Shown piece after piece: positions 15,733 to 25,389 of a DNA stretch of 55,750 nt. Where the stretch lies: contig JBKCVM010000139.1 of the NCBI GenBank assembly GCA_046317855.1, positions 1 to 55,750 of the forward strand, given 5' to 3'. A program made the translations under genes and the position numbers. Numbering within the stretch: position 1 is the first letter of the stretch; each line of letters opens with the position of its first letter. The notes beneath the pieces are model-generated. The model saw only the letters and a list, made by a program, of their open reading frames with translations, ran no database searches and was not told where the DNA came from. This DNA is from CAIOHW01 sp046317855. GTDB taxonomy: Bacteria; Bdellovibrionota; UBA1018.

Positions 15733-16839
15733 ATGAAGTTCACCATTCATCGCGAACCTCTTCTTCAAGCTCTTCAGCGCGCCCAATCTGTGGTCGAGAA
15801 GAAGAATACTGTCCAGATTCTGGGAAACGTTCTTCTTACCGTCTCGGATTCTCAGCTATCCATCGCAGCCACCGACCTTGAGGTGGGAATTAAAATTCTT
15901 CTTCCGATTCAAGGAGGAGAGGCGGGCAAGGTTACACTCTCGGCAAAGCAGTTTCTCGAAATTGTAAAAGAGCTTCCCAACCGAGATCTCGTCATCTCCA
16001 AAAAAGAAAATAACTGGGTTGAAATCCTCTGCGGAAAATCGAAGTTCAACCTAGTGAGTTTGGCAGCGGACGAATTTCCAGCGCTTCCTCACTTTGAAGA
16101 AAAAAATTATTTTGATGCGCGAGTAGATTCTCTCGCCGCAATGATTGATCGGACAGAATTTGCCGTATCGCTGGATGCCACTCGTTATCTTCTTAATGGT
16201 GTCTACTTCGAGGCACTTGAAAACAATTTAATGAGAATGACTGCTACTGACGGTCATCGTCTATCGTATGTTGATGCGGAGATTTTTCTCACTGCTCCTG
16301 ATCTCAAGAGAGGCATCATTATCCCGAGAAAAGGGCTGATTGAATTCAGGAGAATGTTGGACCAAGGAAGTTCAACTGTCGGACTGGCATTTGAGCGTGG
16401 TTATCTTTTTGTCCAGATGGGAACCACGTATCTCTTTGTTCGTCTGATTGAAGGCGAGTATCCTGACTATAGACAAGTAGTCCCCAAAAACACTGACCGC
16501 GTTCTTAAGGTTAACCGGCAAGAGCTTCACGCCGCCTTGAAGCGCGTGAGCCTTCTTGCTAACGAAAAGAGCCGGGGAATTAAGCTCTCCATGCAAGATT
16601 ATTCTCTGGTTATTTCCTCCAGTAACCCTGATCTTGGAGACGCCCGCGAAGAACTGGATGTTACTTTTTCTGGCGAAACTCTCGAAGTGGGGTTCAACGC
16701 AAAGTATCTTTTGGATTGTCTCGAAGTGACTGAATCCGACGAAATTCAGCTATCATTAAAAGACAAGCTCAGCCCAGGGATCGTTTCGGGCAAGGACGAG
16801 GGAAATCACACCTACGTCATCATGCCCATGCGCATTTAA
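15733..16839 (+). CDS. dnaN: DNA polymerase III beta sliding clamp
   Basis: The ring-shaped clamp that tethers DNA polymerase III. The 368-residue product begins MKFTIHREPLLQALQRAQSV, has the expected three-fold repeat layout (LNGVYFEALENNLMRMTATDGHRLSY near the domain I-II junction) and ends NHTYVIMPMRI, the usual C-terminal MPMR. The ATG at 15733 is 8 bases after AAGGA; an in-frame ATG at 15712 is ignored because it would add seven non-conserved residues. It follows oriC directly, and its stop is immediately followed by the recF ATG. Confidence 0.97.
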   Translation: MKFTIHREPLLQALQRAQSVVEKKNTVQILGNVLLTVSDSQLSIAATDLEVGIKILLPIQGGEAGKVTLSAKQFLEIVKELPNRDLVISKKENNWVEILCGKSKFNLVSLAADEFPALPHFEEKNYFDARVDSLAAMIDRTEFAVSLDATRYLLNGVYFEALENNLMRMTATDGHRLSYVDAEIFLTAPDLKRGIIIPRKGLIEFRRMLDQGSSTVGLAFERGYLFVQMGTTYLFVRLIEGEYPDYRQVVPKNTDRVLKVNRQELHAALKRVSLLANEKSRGIKLSMQDYSLVISSSNPDLGDAREELDVTFSGETLEVGFNAKYLLDCLEVTESDEIQLSLKDKLSPGIVSGKDEGNHTYVIMPMRI

Positions 16840-18072
16840 ATGCGAATCGAGCGACTCTCGGTCACTTGTTTTCGTAATCTTCACAGAATTGAAATTGAGC
16901 CGTCTGGGGGGCTCAATCTGCTTTTAGGAAATAATGGGCAAGGTAAAACTTCAGTCCTAGAAGCCATTTCATTGCTTGCCTCACTCCGATCCTTTCGTGA
17001 CTCCAAACCACAAGATTGGATCCAATTCGGCGCTCTCAGCTCTCAGCTCGACAGCTGGATCAGTCCGGACCAGGCATCACAGCGCCCGACGAACGAGTGG
17101 AAAAGCCATTTTCAAGTACTCCTTCAAAAAGACCCCCTTACTGAAACGGTCAGAAAAACCGCTCTAGTGAATGGAAAACGTGCTCAGAGCGGGGCGGGAT
17201 ATCTTAAGCAGAAGTTTGGATCTGCAGAGCTGGCCTTTCATGCCATCTGTTTTAATCCAGGCGACCATGATCTGATTCGTGGCGAGCCGGCAGTGCGTCG
17301 TGCCTATCTTGATCGAGTGATCGCTGCCGAAGACTCTGATTATCTTGAAAAGACGCTTCAGTATTCTCGTTTGGTGGACCAGAGAAACGCCTTACTCAAA
17401 GAGCGGGCGGGTCGTTATCAGGGGGTATTATTCGAATTTACCTACCCTCTGATTCAACTCGGAGCCACTCTCCTGCTCGCTCGTCTTCGCTGGCTCGAAA
17501 AAAACCTAAAAAGGGTTCAAAAAGAAGCCTCACGCATAGCGTCAAACAACTCCCAATTAGGCTTGCTTTACTTGGCCAAAGGACCCGACCATCGAAGTCC
17601 TCGAATAGTCAAAAAAAATAACGAAATCGGGATCTTAAATGGAGTTCATTTTGCTGGACACCACCCCTTGCCTTCACTAGAAGTAATTGAAAACTGGCTG
17701 AAATCCCGTTTTGAGGCAAATCAGGCAGAGGAGCTCCGACAGGGAGTCACTCTTTTGGGGCCCCATAGGGATGATTGGGCGATCGAACACGAAGGTGCAT
17801 CGCTCAAGGGTACAGGTTCTCAGGGAGAAGTTAGAACAGCTCTTCTCGCTTTGAAGCTGACAGAGATCTCCAGCTTTCGTGAGGTCACCGGTCATCGGCC
17901 AGTTTTGCTTCTCGATGATTTTTCATCAGAGCTCGACCTGCGGCGCAGGCGCTTCTTGATGGAGTCCATCGAGGAAACGGATCTTCAAGTTTTTGTGACC
18001 AGCACGGAGGCGTCCGGGCTGCCGGGAAAGGTTTTTCGAGTCGAGAAGGGACAAGTCACTCCTGATTCGTAA
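16840..18072 (+). CDS. recF: DNA replication and repair protein RecF
   Basis: An SMC-like ABC ATPase that helps load RecA at gapped DNA. The 410-residue protein begins MRIERLSVTCFRNLHRIEIE, has Walker A LLLGNNGQGKTSVLEAIS (near 28-45), signature-like segment LKGTGSQGEVRTALLALKL and Walker B RPVLLLDDFSSELDLRRRRFL, with a D-loop. The start codon directly abuts the dnaN stop, with no intergenic base. There is a slightly longer, basic middle region (about 205-250). It lies upstream of gyrB in the conserved order dnaA-dnaN-recF-gyrB-gyrA. Confidence 0.95.
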   Translation: MRIERLSVTCFRNLHRIEIEPSGGLNLLLGNNGQGKTSVLEAISLLASLRSFRDSKPQDWIQFGALSSQLDSWISPDQASQRPTNEWKSHFQVLLQKDPLTETVRKTALVNGKRAQSGAGYLKQKFGSAELAFHAICFNPGDHDLIRGEPAVRRAYLDRVIAAEDSDYLEKTLQYSRLVDQRNALLKERAGRYQGVLFEFTYPLIQLGATLLLARLRWLEKNLKRVQKEASRIASNNSQLGLLYLAKGPDHRSPRIVKKNNEIGILNGVHFAGHHPLPSLEVIENWLKSRFEANQAEELRQGVTLLGPHRDDWAIEHEGASLKGTGSQGEVRTALLALKLTEISSFREVTGHRPVLLLDDFSSELDLRRRRFLMESIEETDLQVFVTSTEASGLPGKVFRVEKGQVTPDS

Positions 18073-18105
18073 CGCTTGCTCAAGGAGCGGGAGAGGTTAA
18101 ACAGC

Positions 18106-20532
18106 ATGTCGGAAAATTTGGTATCGCAGGTCTCCACCGACTATTCAGCCGACAAAATCAAAGTCCTCGAAGGGCTTGAAGCTGTTCGCAAACGCCCTGG
18201 CATGTACATCGGAGATACCGGTGTCCGGGGACTTCATCACTGCGTTTATGAAATCGTCGACAACTCAGTCGATGAGGCCCTTGCCGGTCATGCAAAAAAC
18301 ATTAATGTTCGAATTCATGTCGATAACAGCGTAACCGTTGAAGACGATGGTCGTGGAATTCCAGTCGGCATGCATGCAACGGGTATTTCAGCGGTCGAAG
18401 TCGTCATGACCAAGCTCCATGCTGGCGGCAAGTTCAACGAGGACGGCGGTGCTTACAAGGTTTCAGGTGGACTCCACGGTGTGGGCGCTGCCGTGGTCAA
18501 CGCCTTGTCCGACCAACTTCAAGTTGAGGTCCGGCAAGGCGGAAAAGTGTACCGACAGATTTATCGGCGTGGCAAACCCGAGGCTCCTCTCAAAGAAACT
18601 GGAGTCACGGACAAAAGAGGAACCCAAACCACCTTCAAACCTGATCCAGAAATTTTCGAGACTGTCGAATTTAATGCGGACACTCTAGCAAACCGTTTCC
18701 GCGAGCTTGCATTTTTGAATCCGGGTCTGCGCATCACTTTGACTGATGAACGCCCGGATCCAGTCAAAAGTTTCGATTTTCATTACCAAGGTGGAATCAG
18801 CCAGTTCGTTGAACACATCAACAAATCCAAGCAGCGGCTTCACGAGAACATCATCTATTTTGCTCATGAAAAAGATTGGCTCCGCGCAGAGGTCGCTCTT
18901 CAGTGGAATGATTCGTACTCTGAAACGATCACGTCGTATGTGAACAACATCAACACAATCGAAGGCGGAACCCACGTTTCAGGTTTCAGAAATGCCCTTA
19001 CGCGTGTTGTGAACAAGTATCTTTCTGAATCGGGTCTGGGAAAAGATTTAAAAGAAGGTCTTACCGGTGAAGACATTCGGGAAGGTCTGGCCTGCGTCAT
19101 CAGCACCAAAGTCCCAGAACCGCAGTTTGAGGGTCAGACCAAGACTAAGCTAGGCAACAGCGAGGTAGAAGGCTTCGTTAATTCGATCGTCTTTGAAAAG
19201 CTCACAGACTACTTTGAGCAAAATCCCTCGATTGCAAAAAAGATCATTCAAAAAGCGATTGATTCGGCGCTGGCCCGAATTGCTGCGCGTAAAGCGAGAG
19301 ACCTCACTCGTAGAAAAACTGCCCTAGATTGGTCGGGCCTTCCTGGAAAAATGGCGGACTGCCAAGAAAAAGATCCGGCCCTCTGTGAGTTGTTTCTGGT
19401 CGAAGGGGACAGCGCCGGTGGTTCAGCAAAACAGGGTCGTTCGCGTCGCAATCAAGCGATCCTTCCTCTTAAAGGAAAGATCTTAAACGTTGAGAAAGCT
19501 CGCTTTGATAAGATGCTTTCATTCGAAGAAATTAAAATCCTGATTACTGCGCTAGGTGCTGGAATTGGGAAAGACGATTTCGATATTGCCAAGTTGCGAT
19601 ACCATAAGATCGTCATCATGACCGACGCAGACGTGGACGGTTCGCATATTCGCACGCTGCTTTTGACTTTCTTTTATCGTCAGATGCCAGAGGTGATTGA
19701 AAAAGGTTATCTCTACATCGCGCAGCCGCCCCTTTATAAGGTCAAAAAGGGACAAAAAGAACGCTATCTCAAGAATGAACAAGAGTTGGGTGAGTACCTT
19801 CTGACCAGCGGTCTTGAAGGAGTCTCGGTCACAGCGGCGGGCAAGACTGTTCCTGCGAGTCAGGTCGTGCCTGCTCTTAAAGCCGCCCATCGATTCAGTA
19901 AGTCCATTGAACGACTCTCCCGGAGAATCCATCCAGATGTGCTTCGCGGATTACTCCAAGAAGGTCTGACTTCTCAGTCTCTGGAGACCGAAGAAAAGCT
20001 GAAGGCGATTCTAGTCAAAGTGGCCTCTGACTGCATGAAACAAGGGATCGCTTTGCAATTTCAGACTGCCAAGGATGCCGAGCACAACGCCTGGATTGCC
20101 CAGGTCGATAGCACCCAGCATGGATCTAAAAAACAGTTTGCGATTAACCTAGGCATGGTGACGTCACCCGAGTTCGAGGAATTGCAAAAGCAGCTCCAAA
20201 TCATGAATACCCTTGGTAGTGCCCCTTACTCGTTCACAGTCGGTGAAAAAGTTCCCGTCGAACTTTCTGATGCCGAGGCCCTTGCCCAGGCCTTGGTAGA
20301 GCAGAGTAAAGCAGGAATGACAATCCAGCGCTATAAAGGCCTGGGCGAAATGAATCCTGAGCAGCTCTGGGAGACGACTATGGATCCTGAGCGGCGCACC
20401 TTGCTTAAAGTTTCGGTTGAAGATGCAGTAGACGCAGACAGCATCTTTTCTGTGCTGATGGGCGACCAGGTGGAGCCTCGGCGCCAGTTTATCGAAGAGA
20501 ATGCCCTTCGCGTTAGAAATCTCGACATATAA
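18106..20532 (+). CDS. gyrB: DNA gyrase subunit B
   Basis: The ATPase subunit of gyrase. The 808-residue chain has the GHKL ATPase motifs EIVDNSVDEALAGHA, VEDDGRGIPVGMH and GGLHGVGAAVVNALS. The TOPRIM domain follows with ELFLVEGDSAGGSAKQGR and IMTDADVDGSHIRTLLLTFF. Length matches the long Gram-negative form with an insert (roughly residues 560-730) between TOPRIM and the tail. The conserved tail QRYKGLGEMNPEQLWETTMDPERR contacts GyrA. The ATG at 18106 follows a purine-rich AAGGAGCGGGAGAGG; an upstream TTG at 18076 is not needed. Downstream, gyrA is 30 bases away. Confidence 0.98.
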   Translation: MSENLVSQVSTDYSADKIKVLEGLEAVRKRPGMYIGDTGVRGLHHCVYEIVDNSVDEALAGHAKNINVRIHVDNSVTVEDDGRGIPVGMHATGISAVEVVMTKLHAGGKFNEDGGAYKVSGGLHGVGAAVVNALSDQLQVEVRQGGKVYRQIYRRGKPEAPLKETGVTDKRGTQTTFKPDPEIFETVEFNADTLANRFRELAFLNPGLRITLTDERPDPVKSFDFHYQGGISQFVEHINKSKQRLHENIIYFAHEKDWLRAEVALQWNDSYSETITSYVNNINTIEGGTHVSGFRNALTRVVNKYLSESGLGKDLKEGLTGEDIREGLACVISTKVPEPQFEGQTKTKLGNSEVEGFVNSIVFEKLTDYFEQNPSIAKKIIQKAIDSALARIAARKARDLTRRKTALDWSGLPGKMADCQEKDPALCELFLVEGDSAGGSAKQGRSRRNQAILPLKGKILNVEKARFDKMLSFEEIKILITALGAGIGKDDFDIAKLRYHKIVIMTDADVDGSHIRTLLLTFFYRQMPEVIEKGYLYIAQPPLYKVKKGQKERYLKNEQELGEYLLTSGLEGVSVTAAGKTVPASQVVPALKAAHRFSKSIERLSRRIHPDVLRGLLQEGLTSQSLETEEKLKAILVKVASDCMKQGIALQFQTAKDAEHNAWIAQVDSTQHGSKKQFAINLGMVTSPEFEELQKQLQIMNTLGSAPYSFTVGEKVPVELSDAEALAQALVEQSKAGMTIQRYKGLGEMNPEQLWETTMDPERRTLLKVSVEDAVDADSIFSVLMGDQVEPRRQFIEENALRVRNLDI

Positions 20533-20562
20533 TCACCTGAATTAGGTCGCAAGGATACCACT

Positions 20563-23091
20563 ATGAGCGAGTCCACTCAGATTCCACCGGCAGGTAATCA
20601 CGACAAGGGAATTGTCGTCGTAAAAATCGAAGATGAAATGCGCGGAGCCTACCTCGACTACGCAATGAGCGTGATCATCGGTCGCGCCCTACCAGATGTC
20701 CGTGACGGCCTTAAGCCAGTCCATCGCCGGGTTTTGTATGCGATGTATGACTTAGGAAACACTCACAACAAACCTTACAAAAAATCAGCCCGTGTAGTGG
20801 GTGATGTAATCGGTAAATATCATCCGCATGGTGACGTGGCCGTTTACGACACCATTGTCCGAATGGCGCAGGATTTCTCCCTTCGTTATCCGCTTGTGGA
20901 TGGGCAAGGCAACTTTGGTTCCATCGACGGGGACGCTCCAGCCGCCATGCGCTACACAGAAATTCGCATGGACAAGATCACCGATGAGCTCCTTGCGGAT
21001 ATTGACAAAGAAACGGTGGACTTTGGGCCTAACTATGATGACAGCTTGACCGAGCCGTTAGTCCTTCCGACCCGAGTTCCTAACCTACTCGTCAATGGTT
21101 CTGCAGGGATCGCGGTTGGTATGGCGACGAGCATTCCGCCTCATAATCTTTGCGAAATCGTCGACGCTACAACAGCGCTCATCGATGACCCTTCTCTGGA
21201 TACCAATGCGATGCTTAAATTCGTCAAGGGTCCAGACTTTCCTACCGGTGCGTATGCGTTTGGTGGCGAAGAACTCAAGGAGGCCTATCGATCGGGTCGC
21301 GGTACGGTTCGTATGCGTAGCAAAGCCGAGATCGAGACCTTCAAGGGTGATCGCGAGCGAATCATCGTTACGTCGCTACCGTATCAAGTCAACAAGGCAA
21401 AGCTGATTGAGAAAATAGCGGAGCTGGTGAGAGACAAGAGAATTGAGGGGATCTCGGATCTTCGTGATGAATCGGACCGCACCGGAATGCGAATCGTGAT
21501 CGAGATCAAGAAAAACGAAAACTCGAACGTGATTCTTAATCGTCTCTACAAGCTGACCCAAATGCAGGACAGCTTCAGCATCAATCTACTTGCGATCCAT
21601 AACAATCAGCCCAAAGTATTCAATCTACGCGACATGTTGTGGGCGTTTATTGAGCACCGCAAAGATGTCGTCGTCCGTAGAACCATTTTTGACCTCAAGA
21701 AGGCCGAAGCTCGCGCCCATATTTTGGAGGGGCTCAAGCGCGCTGTCGAAAATATCGACGAAGTCATTACACTGATCAAAACGTCCAAGGGTCCAGAAGA
21801 AGCGCGCGGAGCGTTGATTGATCGGTTTTCGTTCTCAGAAATCCAGGCTCAAGCAATTCTTGATATGAGGTTGCAGCGTCTGACAGGGCTTGAGCGTGAT
21901 AAGATCATTGCCGAGTACCATGAAGTTTTGAAGCTGATCGAAGAACTCAAGTTGATCCTGGCAAATGAGAAGCGAGTTTTCGAAATCATTAAGAATGAGC
22001 TGATCGAAATCAAAGACAGGTACGGTGACGAGCGTCGAACTGAAATCGTATTTGGGGCATCCACCGATTTTGAGGTCGAAGACCTCATCGCAGACGAGGA
22101 GACCCTCGTTTCGATTACCCACTCCGGCTACATCAAACGCACAGATCCCGCACAGTTTCGACGTCAAGGCCGTGGTGGCAAGGGGATCAAGGGAGTTGCA
22201 ACAGCAGACGAGGATTTCGTAACGTCGATTTTTCGAACCAACACATTAGCTTATCTGCTCTGCTTCACCGACCGAGGCCGAGCCTACTGGTTAAAAGTGT
22301 ACAAAATTCCGGAAGCAAGTCGGACCTCCAAAGGCAAGGCGATCGTGAACTTGATTGCCTTGCAGCCCAACGAGAAGATTAAGGCCATTCTTCCGGTGCA
22401 GGAATTTAGTGAAAACGAATACGTGGTCATGGTGACCCGCGCTGGCGTAATTAAAAAGACGGCCCTGAGCGAGTTCTCCAATGTGCGCGCTGCAGGCGTG
22501 ATTGCTATCGTCACAGACGACGGAGACGAGTTGGTGGGTGCCAAGGTGACCAACGGCTCTAACCATTTGTTTTTGTGCTCACGCGAGGGGATGAGCATAC
22601 GGTTTGAAGAGACAGATGTCCGTCCCATGGGCCGCGCCACTCGGGGTGTGATTGGAATGGGTTTGGACGACGGTGACCGCGTTGTTGCGATGGAAGTGGT
22701 GGCACCGGAGGCCGGGACTTTTGAAATTCTCACGATCACTGAGAACGGTTATGGAAAACGCACCCCTGTGGAGGAGTATCGCGTCCAGAGCCGCGGCGGA
22801 AAAGGGGTGATCACCATGAAGTCTACTGACAAAAACGGGCCAGTGATGGGTTCGAGGCAAGTTGTTCCAGGCAGTGATGTCATGCTGGTTTCGAATAAAG
22901 GCCAAATGATTCGTGTCAATGTGGGGGGTATCAGCGAGCAAAGCCGCAACACTCAAGGGGTGCGCGTGATGACAATGGCCCCAGCAGAGAAAGTCGTTTC
23001 ATTTGAGGCATTACCTGAAGCTGAGGAGCACACTGAGCCTGGAATTGACGCTGCAGCGGCGACAACAGCAGGAACAGACGAAGCCCAATAA
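20563..23091 (+). CDS. gyrA: DNA gyrase subunit A
   Basis: The DNA-cleaving subunit of gyrase. The 842-residue protein shows the breakage-reunion domain with RPALPDVRDGLKPVHRRVL-type segment GRALPDVRDGLKPVHRRVLY and KYHPHGDVAVYDTIVRMAQ. The catalytic Tyr is in AAMRYTEIRM. The C-terminal beta-pinwheel carries the GyrA box QGRGGKG within FRRQGRGGKGIKG (near 527), distinguishing it from ParC. In the quinolone pocket, the residue equivalent to Escherichia coli Ser83 is Val (HPHGDV), with Asp87 kept. The C-terminal tail is acidic and Ala/Thr-rich. A possible ribosome-binding site AAGGAT precedes the ATG. Confidence 0.98.
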   Translation: MSESTQIPPAGNHDKGIVVVKIEDEMRGAYLDYAMSVIIGRALPDVRDGLKPVHRRVLYAMYDLGNTHNKPYKKSARVVGDVIGKYHPHGDVAVYDTIVRMAQDFSLRYPLVDGQGNFGSIDGDAPAAMRYTEIRMDKITDELLADIDKETVDFGPNYDDSLTEPLVLPTRVPNLLVNGSAGIAVGMATSIPPHNLCEIVDATTALIDDPSLDTNAMLKFVKGPDFPTGAYAFGGEELKEAYRSGRGTVRMRSKAEIETFKGDRERIIVTSLPYQVNKAKLIEKIAELVRDKRIEGISDLRDESDRTGMRIVIEIKKNENSNVILNRLYKLTQMQDSFSINLLAIHNNQPKVFNLRDMLWAFIEHRKDVVVRRTIFDLKKAEARAHILEGLKRAVENIDEVITLIKTSKGPEEARGALIDRFSFSEIQAQAILDMRLQRLTGLERDKIIAEYHEVLKLIEELKLILANEKRVFEIIKNELIEIKDRYGDERRTEIVFGASTDFEVEDLIADEETLVSITHSGYIKRTDPAQFRRQGRGGKGIKGVATADEDFVTSIFRTNTLAYLLCFTDRGRAYWLKVYKIPEASRTSKGKAIVNLIALQPNEKIKAILPVQEFSENEYVVMVTRAGVIKKTALSEFSNVRAAGVIAIVTDDGDELVGAKVTNGSNHLFLCSREGMSIRFEETDVRPMGRATRGVIGMGLDDGDRVVAMEVVAPEAGTFEILTITENGYGKRTPVEEYRVQSRGGKGVITMKSTDKNGPVMGSRQVVPGSDVMLVSNKGQMIRVNVGGISEQSRNTQGVRVMTMAPAEKVVSFEALPEAEEHTEPGIDAAAATTAGTDEAQ

Positions 23092-23101
23092 GGCGGAAAT
23101 C

Positions 23102-23977
23102 TTGCAAACTCTCTTTCTGCTCACCGGACTTGCCCTAGTGTTATCGGCATGCGGCGGAACTGGCGCCAAAGGAGAGTACATTCTTGCTGAAAAACTATGG
23201 AATGAGGGAAGTTATTCGGCCGCGGCTACTCAATTTGAGAGGGCTTTTGCCAAGGACCAAAAAGGGGCCCTGGGTAAGCAGGCGCTTTTTAGGGCCGCGA
23301 CCACGCAACTCCTGTTCAACGGCAATCACTCTGCCGCATTGAATCTCTTTAAGAAGTACTTGGAAGTGGATCCCACAGGGCCAGCAGCCCGTGATGCAGA
23401 GATCCAAATTGGGGAGATTCTGTTCAACAAACTTCGAAACTATGAGTCGGCGATTCAGCACTATCGAAAATGGCTGAGGGATCATCCAAGTGACCAGCTC
23501 AATGGCGAGTATCTTTACCGGATTGGTCGTGCTCAGTTCTATCTTTGGCAGTTTGAAGACGCGATTCAGACTTTTGAGACCATTGGGCTTCAATCAACCA
23601 CTAGCCCTCTAGCACCTGATGCGCTTTACCAAAGTGGAATGGCCTATCTTGCTCTTGCCGGTCAGAGCCAAGACCTCCAAAACTCGCAAGTCAGTGATGA
23701 AGAAGCAGGCGATGCAAACCTCGGCCAAAAAGAACGCTATCAACGAGCAATGAAAGCTTTTGAACAGGTGTTGAATCGATTTCCCAATTCTAAAGTCGCC
23801 TCTGAGGCCAAGTTGGCTCTGGCTACGGCTCAAGAAGAGCTGGGTCAATGGGAGGCAGCCCTAGTCACACTCGAACAACTCGAGAGAATGTATCCCACAC
23901 CTCAAGTCATCAAGATCCGGCAGACGCGAATTAGGGAACGTTTGGCAAGACAGACCACCCCACTCAAACGAAAATGA
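23102..23977 (+). CDS. TPR-repeat outer-membrane lipoprotein (BamD/YbgF-like fold)
   Basis: The chosen TTG start (23102) follows AAGGCGG by 5 bases and gives MQTLFLLTGLALVLSAC, a lipoprotein signal peptide with lipobox LSAC and acylated Cys17. The n-region lacks basic residues, which is unusual; starts further upstream inside gyrA are possible. The mature part is a row of tetratricopeptide-like helices: AEKLWNEGSYSAAATQFERA, HSAALNLFKKYLEVDPTGPAAR, YESAIQHYRKWLRDHPSDQ, FEDAIQTFETIG, YQRAMKAFEQVLNRFPNSKVASEAKLA and WEAALVTLEQLERMYP. This resembles BamD or the CpoB/YbgF family, but the precise role is unknown. Its stop overlaps the next gene as ATGA. Confidence 0.75.
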   Translation: MQTLFLLTGLALVLSACGGTGAKGEYILAEKLWNEGSYSAAATQFERAFAKDQKGALGKQALFRAATTQLLFNGNHSAALNLFKKYLEVDPTGPAARDAEIQIGEILFNKLRNYESAIQHYRKWLRDHPSDQLNGEYLYRIGRAQFYLWQFEDAIQTFETIGLQSTTSPLAPDALYQSGMAYLALAGQSQDLQNSQVSDEEAGDANLGQKERYQRAMKAFEQVLNRFPNSKVASEAKLALATAQEELGQWEAALVTLEQLERMYPTPQVIKIRQTRIRERLARQTTPLKRK

Positions 23978-24198
23978 AAGACTGGGCTAAAGGCATTGCT
24001 TTGCTAGCGTGGATTTCAGGCGAGATTCTTGGACTGAGCGGTCTGGGGCTTGGGATAGGATACCTCATCTGTCAGTGGCTCGGCCTTTCGCTCAGCTGGA
24101 TTGTAATTTCGGGAGCCACCGGACTTGCAGTAGCCGTCTTGCGGATCTATAAGGCAGCGCGGGCCCTCGACACCTCGGACACGGAAAAAGACAAGTGA
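23974..24198 (+). CDS. AtpZ/AtpI-type small membrane protein of the ATP synthase operon
   Basis: A 74-residue protein with two predicted membrane helices (GEILGLSGLGLGIGYLICQWLG and SWIVISGATGLAVAVLRIYKAA) and a charged tail. Small two-helix proteins with a Gly-rich first helix at this position, before atpI and atpB, are the AtpZ/AtpI family, linked to c-ring assembly or Mg2+ transport. It overlaps the lipoprotein gene (ATGA) and the next gene (GTGA). Assignment rests mainly on topology and context. Confidence 0.65.
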   Translation: MKDWAKGIALLAWISGEILGLSGLGLGIGYLICQWLGLSLSWIVISGATGLAVAVLRIYKAARALDTSDTEKDK

Positions 24199-24611
24199 AT
24201 CAAAGAGTTGACTCCATAAACGTCAAACAGCTTAAGCCCTTCATAGCCGCATCAGTGCTTTGGGCAGCGACAGGAACTGTACTTTCATTGATCGGAGTCC
24301 CGGCTGACCGATGGGTGGCCGCCTTGGTTTGGTGGGGAGTATTCTTTCTATTTTCAGTTATGGACCTTGCCGTCTTGGCCGGTTTGGTGGCGTCTATGTT
24401 GTTGGGGCCACCCGAAGGCGATCGACTGCGTTGGGGTGTACGTTTGGCTTTTTTGGGAGCCCTAAAAGTGGTCATTTTGATCGCCGGAGCCCTCCTCTTG
24501 ATGAGAAATCATGGAATTCCCAACGCATCTTTGTTATCGGGTCTAGGCACTTTAATCATAGTTCCTCTTTTGGGCGGAGGCCTCTGGTCTTTCTTCGCGC
24601 CAAAAGAGTGA
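24195..24611 (+). CDS. ATP synthase protein I-like membrane protein
   Basis: A 138-residue protein with four predicted membrane helices: FIAASVLWAATGTVLSLIG, WVAALVWWGVFFLFSVMDLAV, WGVRLAFLGALKVVILIAGALLL and LLSGLGTLIIVPLLGGGLWSFF. It starts at a GTG overlapping the previous stop. Position directly before atpB and the four-helix layout fit AtpI, which aids c-ring assembly; sequence motifs are weak, so this is an inference from context. Confidence 0.6.
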   Translation: MNQRVDSINVKQLKPFIAASVLWAATGTVLSLIGVPADRWVAALVWWGVFFLFSVMDLAVLAGLVASMLLGPPEGDRLRWGVRLAFLGALKVVILIAGALLLMRNHGIPNASLLSGLGTLIIVPLLGGGLWSFFAPKE

Positions 24612-24642
24612 AAAAGAGTGAGCTCGTTTTTCTGGTTTTATT

Positions 24643-25365
24643 ATGGAAGATCATGGCTTTAATTGGTTGCAGCTGATTCCCTCGTTGGATCACCACTACT
24701 ATCATGTGGCGATGGCCATCGGAGTATCCGCTCTAGTGATGCTTGGTACTGCTGTGGCCGCATTACAACTTAAGCGAGTCCGCCAAGGTGTGGGAGCGAC
24801 CTCTGATGGCGCTCTGGTTCCGGAAGGCAAATGGACCTTTCGCAACTTCTTCGAAATTGCAGCTGAGGGATTGTACAAGCTGACGGAAAGCACGTTGGGC
24901 GCTCACGAGGCACCCCATTACTTTCCAGTAATTGGGAGTCTGTTTGTCTTTATTTTTGTGTCTAACGTCATCGGATTGATTCCTGGGTTTTTGCCACCTA
25001 CCAGCAACCTGAACACGACGCTTGCTTTGGGAACGTTTGTTTTCCTTTATTACAATTATGTCGGCCTCAAAGTGAATGGCCTGTCGTACCTTAAACATTT
25101 CCTAGGACCCGTGCTTTGGCTTGGGCCATTGATGCTGATCATTGAAATCGCATCTCATATTTTTAGACCCCTTTCTCTGGCCCTACGACTTCGGGGCAAT
25201 ATCGAAGGCGACCACATCGTTCTGAGCGTGTTCAGCGGTTTGGTTCCCTACGTGTTGCCCATGGTTTTCTATGGACTGGGGATTTTCGTGGCGTTTGTCC
25301 AGGCCTTCGTCTTCTGTCTGATGACGATGGTCTATATCTCGCTGTCCACGGCGCATGACCACTAA
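24643..25365 (+). CDS. atpB: ATP synthase Fo subunit a
   Basis: Subunit a forms the two half-channels beside the c-ring. The 240-residue protein has an N-terminal HGFNW segment, helices including FPVIGSLFVFIFVSNVIGLIPGF, and the essential stator arginine in RPLSLALRLRGNI (second Arg of the LRLRGN run). NIEGDHIVLSVFSG and VAFVQAFVFCLMTMVYISLS follow, the latter being the usual final helix. The ATG has no obvious Shine-Dalgarno. The remaining subunits (b, delta, F1) are not here, so the ATP synthase genes are split between loci. Confidence 0.95.
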   Translation: MEDHGFNWLQLIPSLDHHYYHVAMAIGVSALVMLGTAVAALQLKRVRQGVGATSDGALVPEGKWTFRNFFEIAAEGLYKLTESTLGAHEAPHYFPVIGSLFVFIFVSNVIGLIPGFLPPTSNLNTTLALGTFVFLYYNYVGLKVNGLSYLKHFLGPVLWLGPLMLIIEIASHIFRPLSLALRLRGNIEGDHIVLSVFSGLVPYVLPMVFYGLGIFVAFVQAFVFCLMTMVYISLSTAHDH

Positions 25366-25389
25366 GTGAAAGCAAGAAAGGAAATATAC

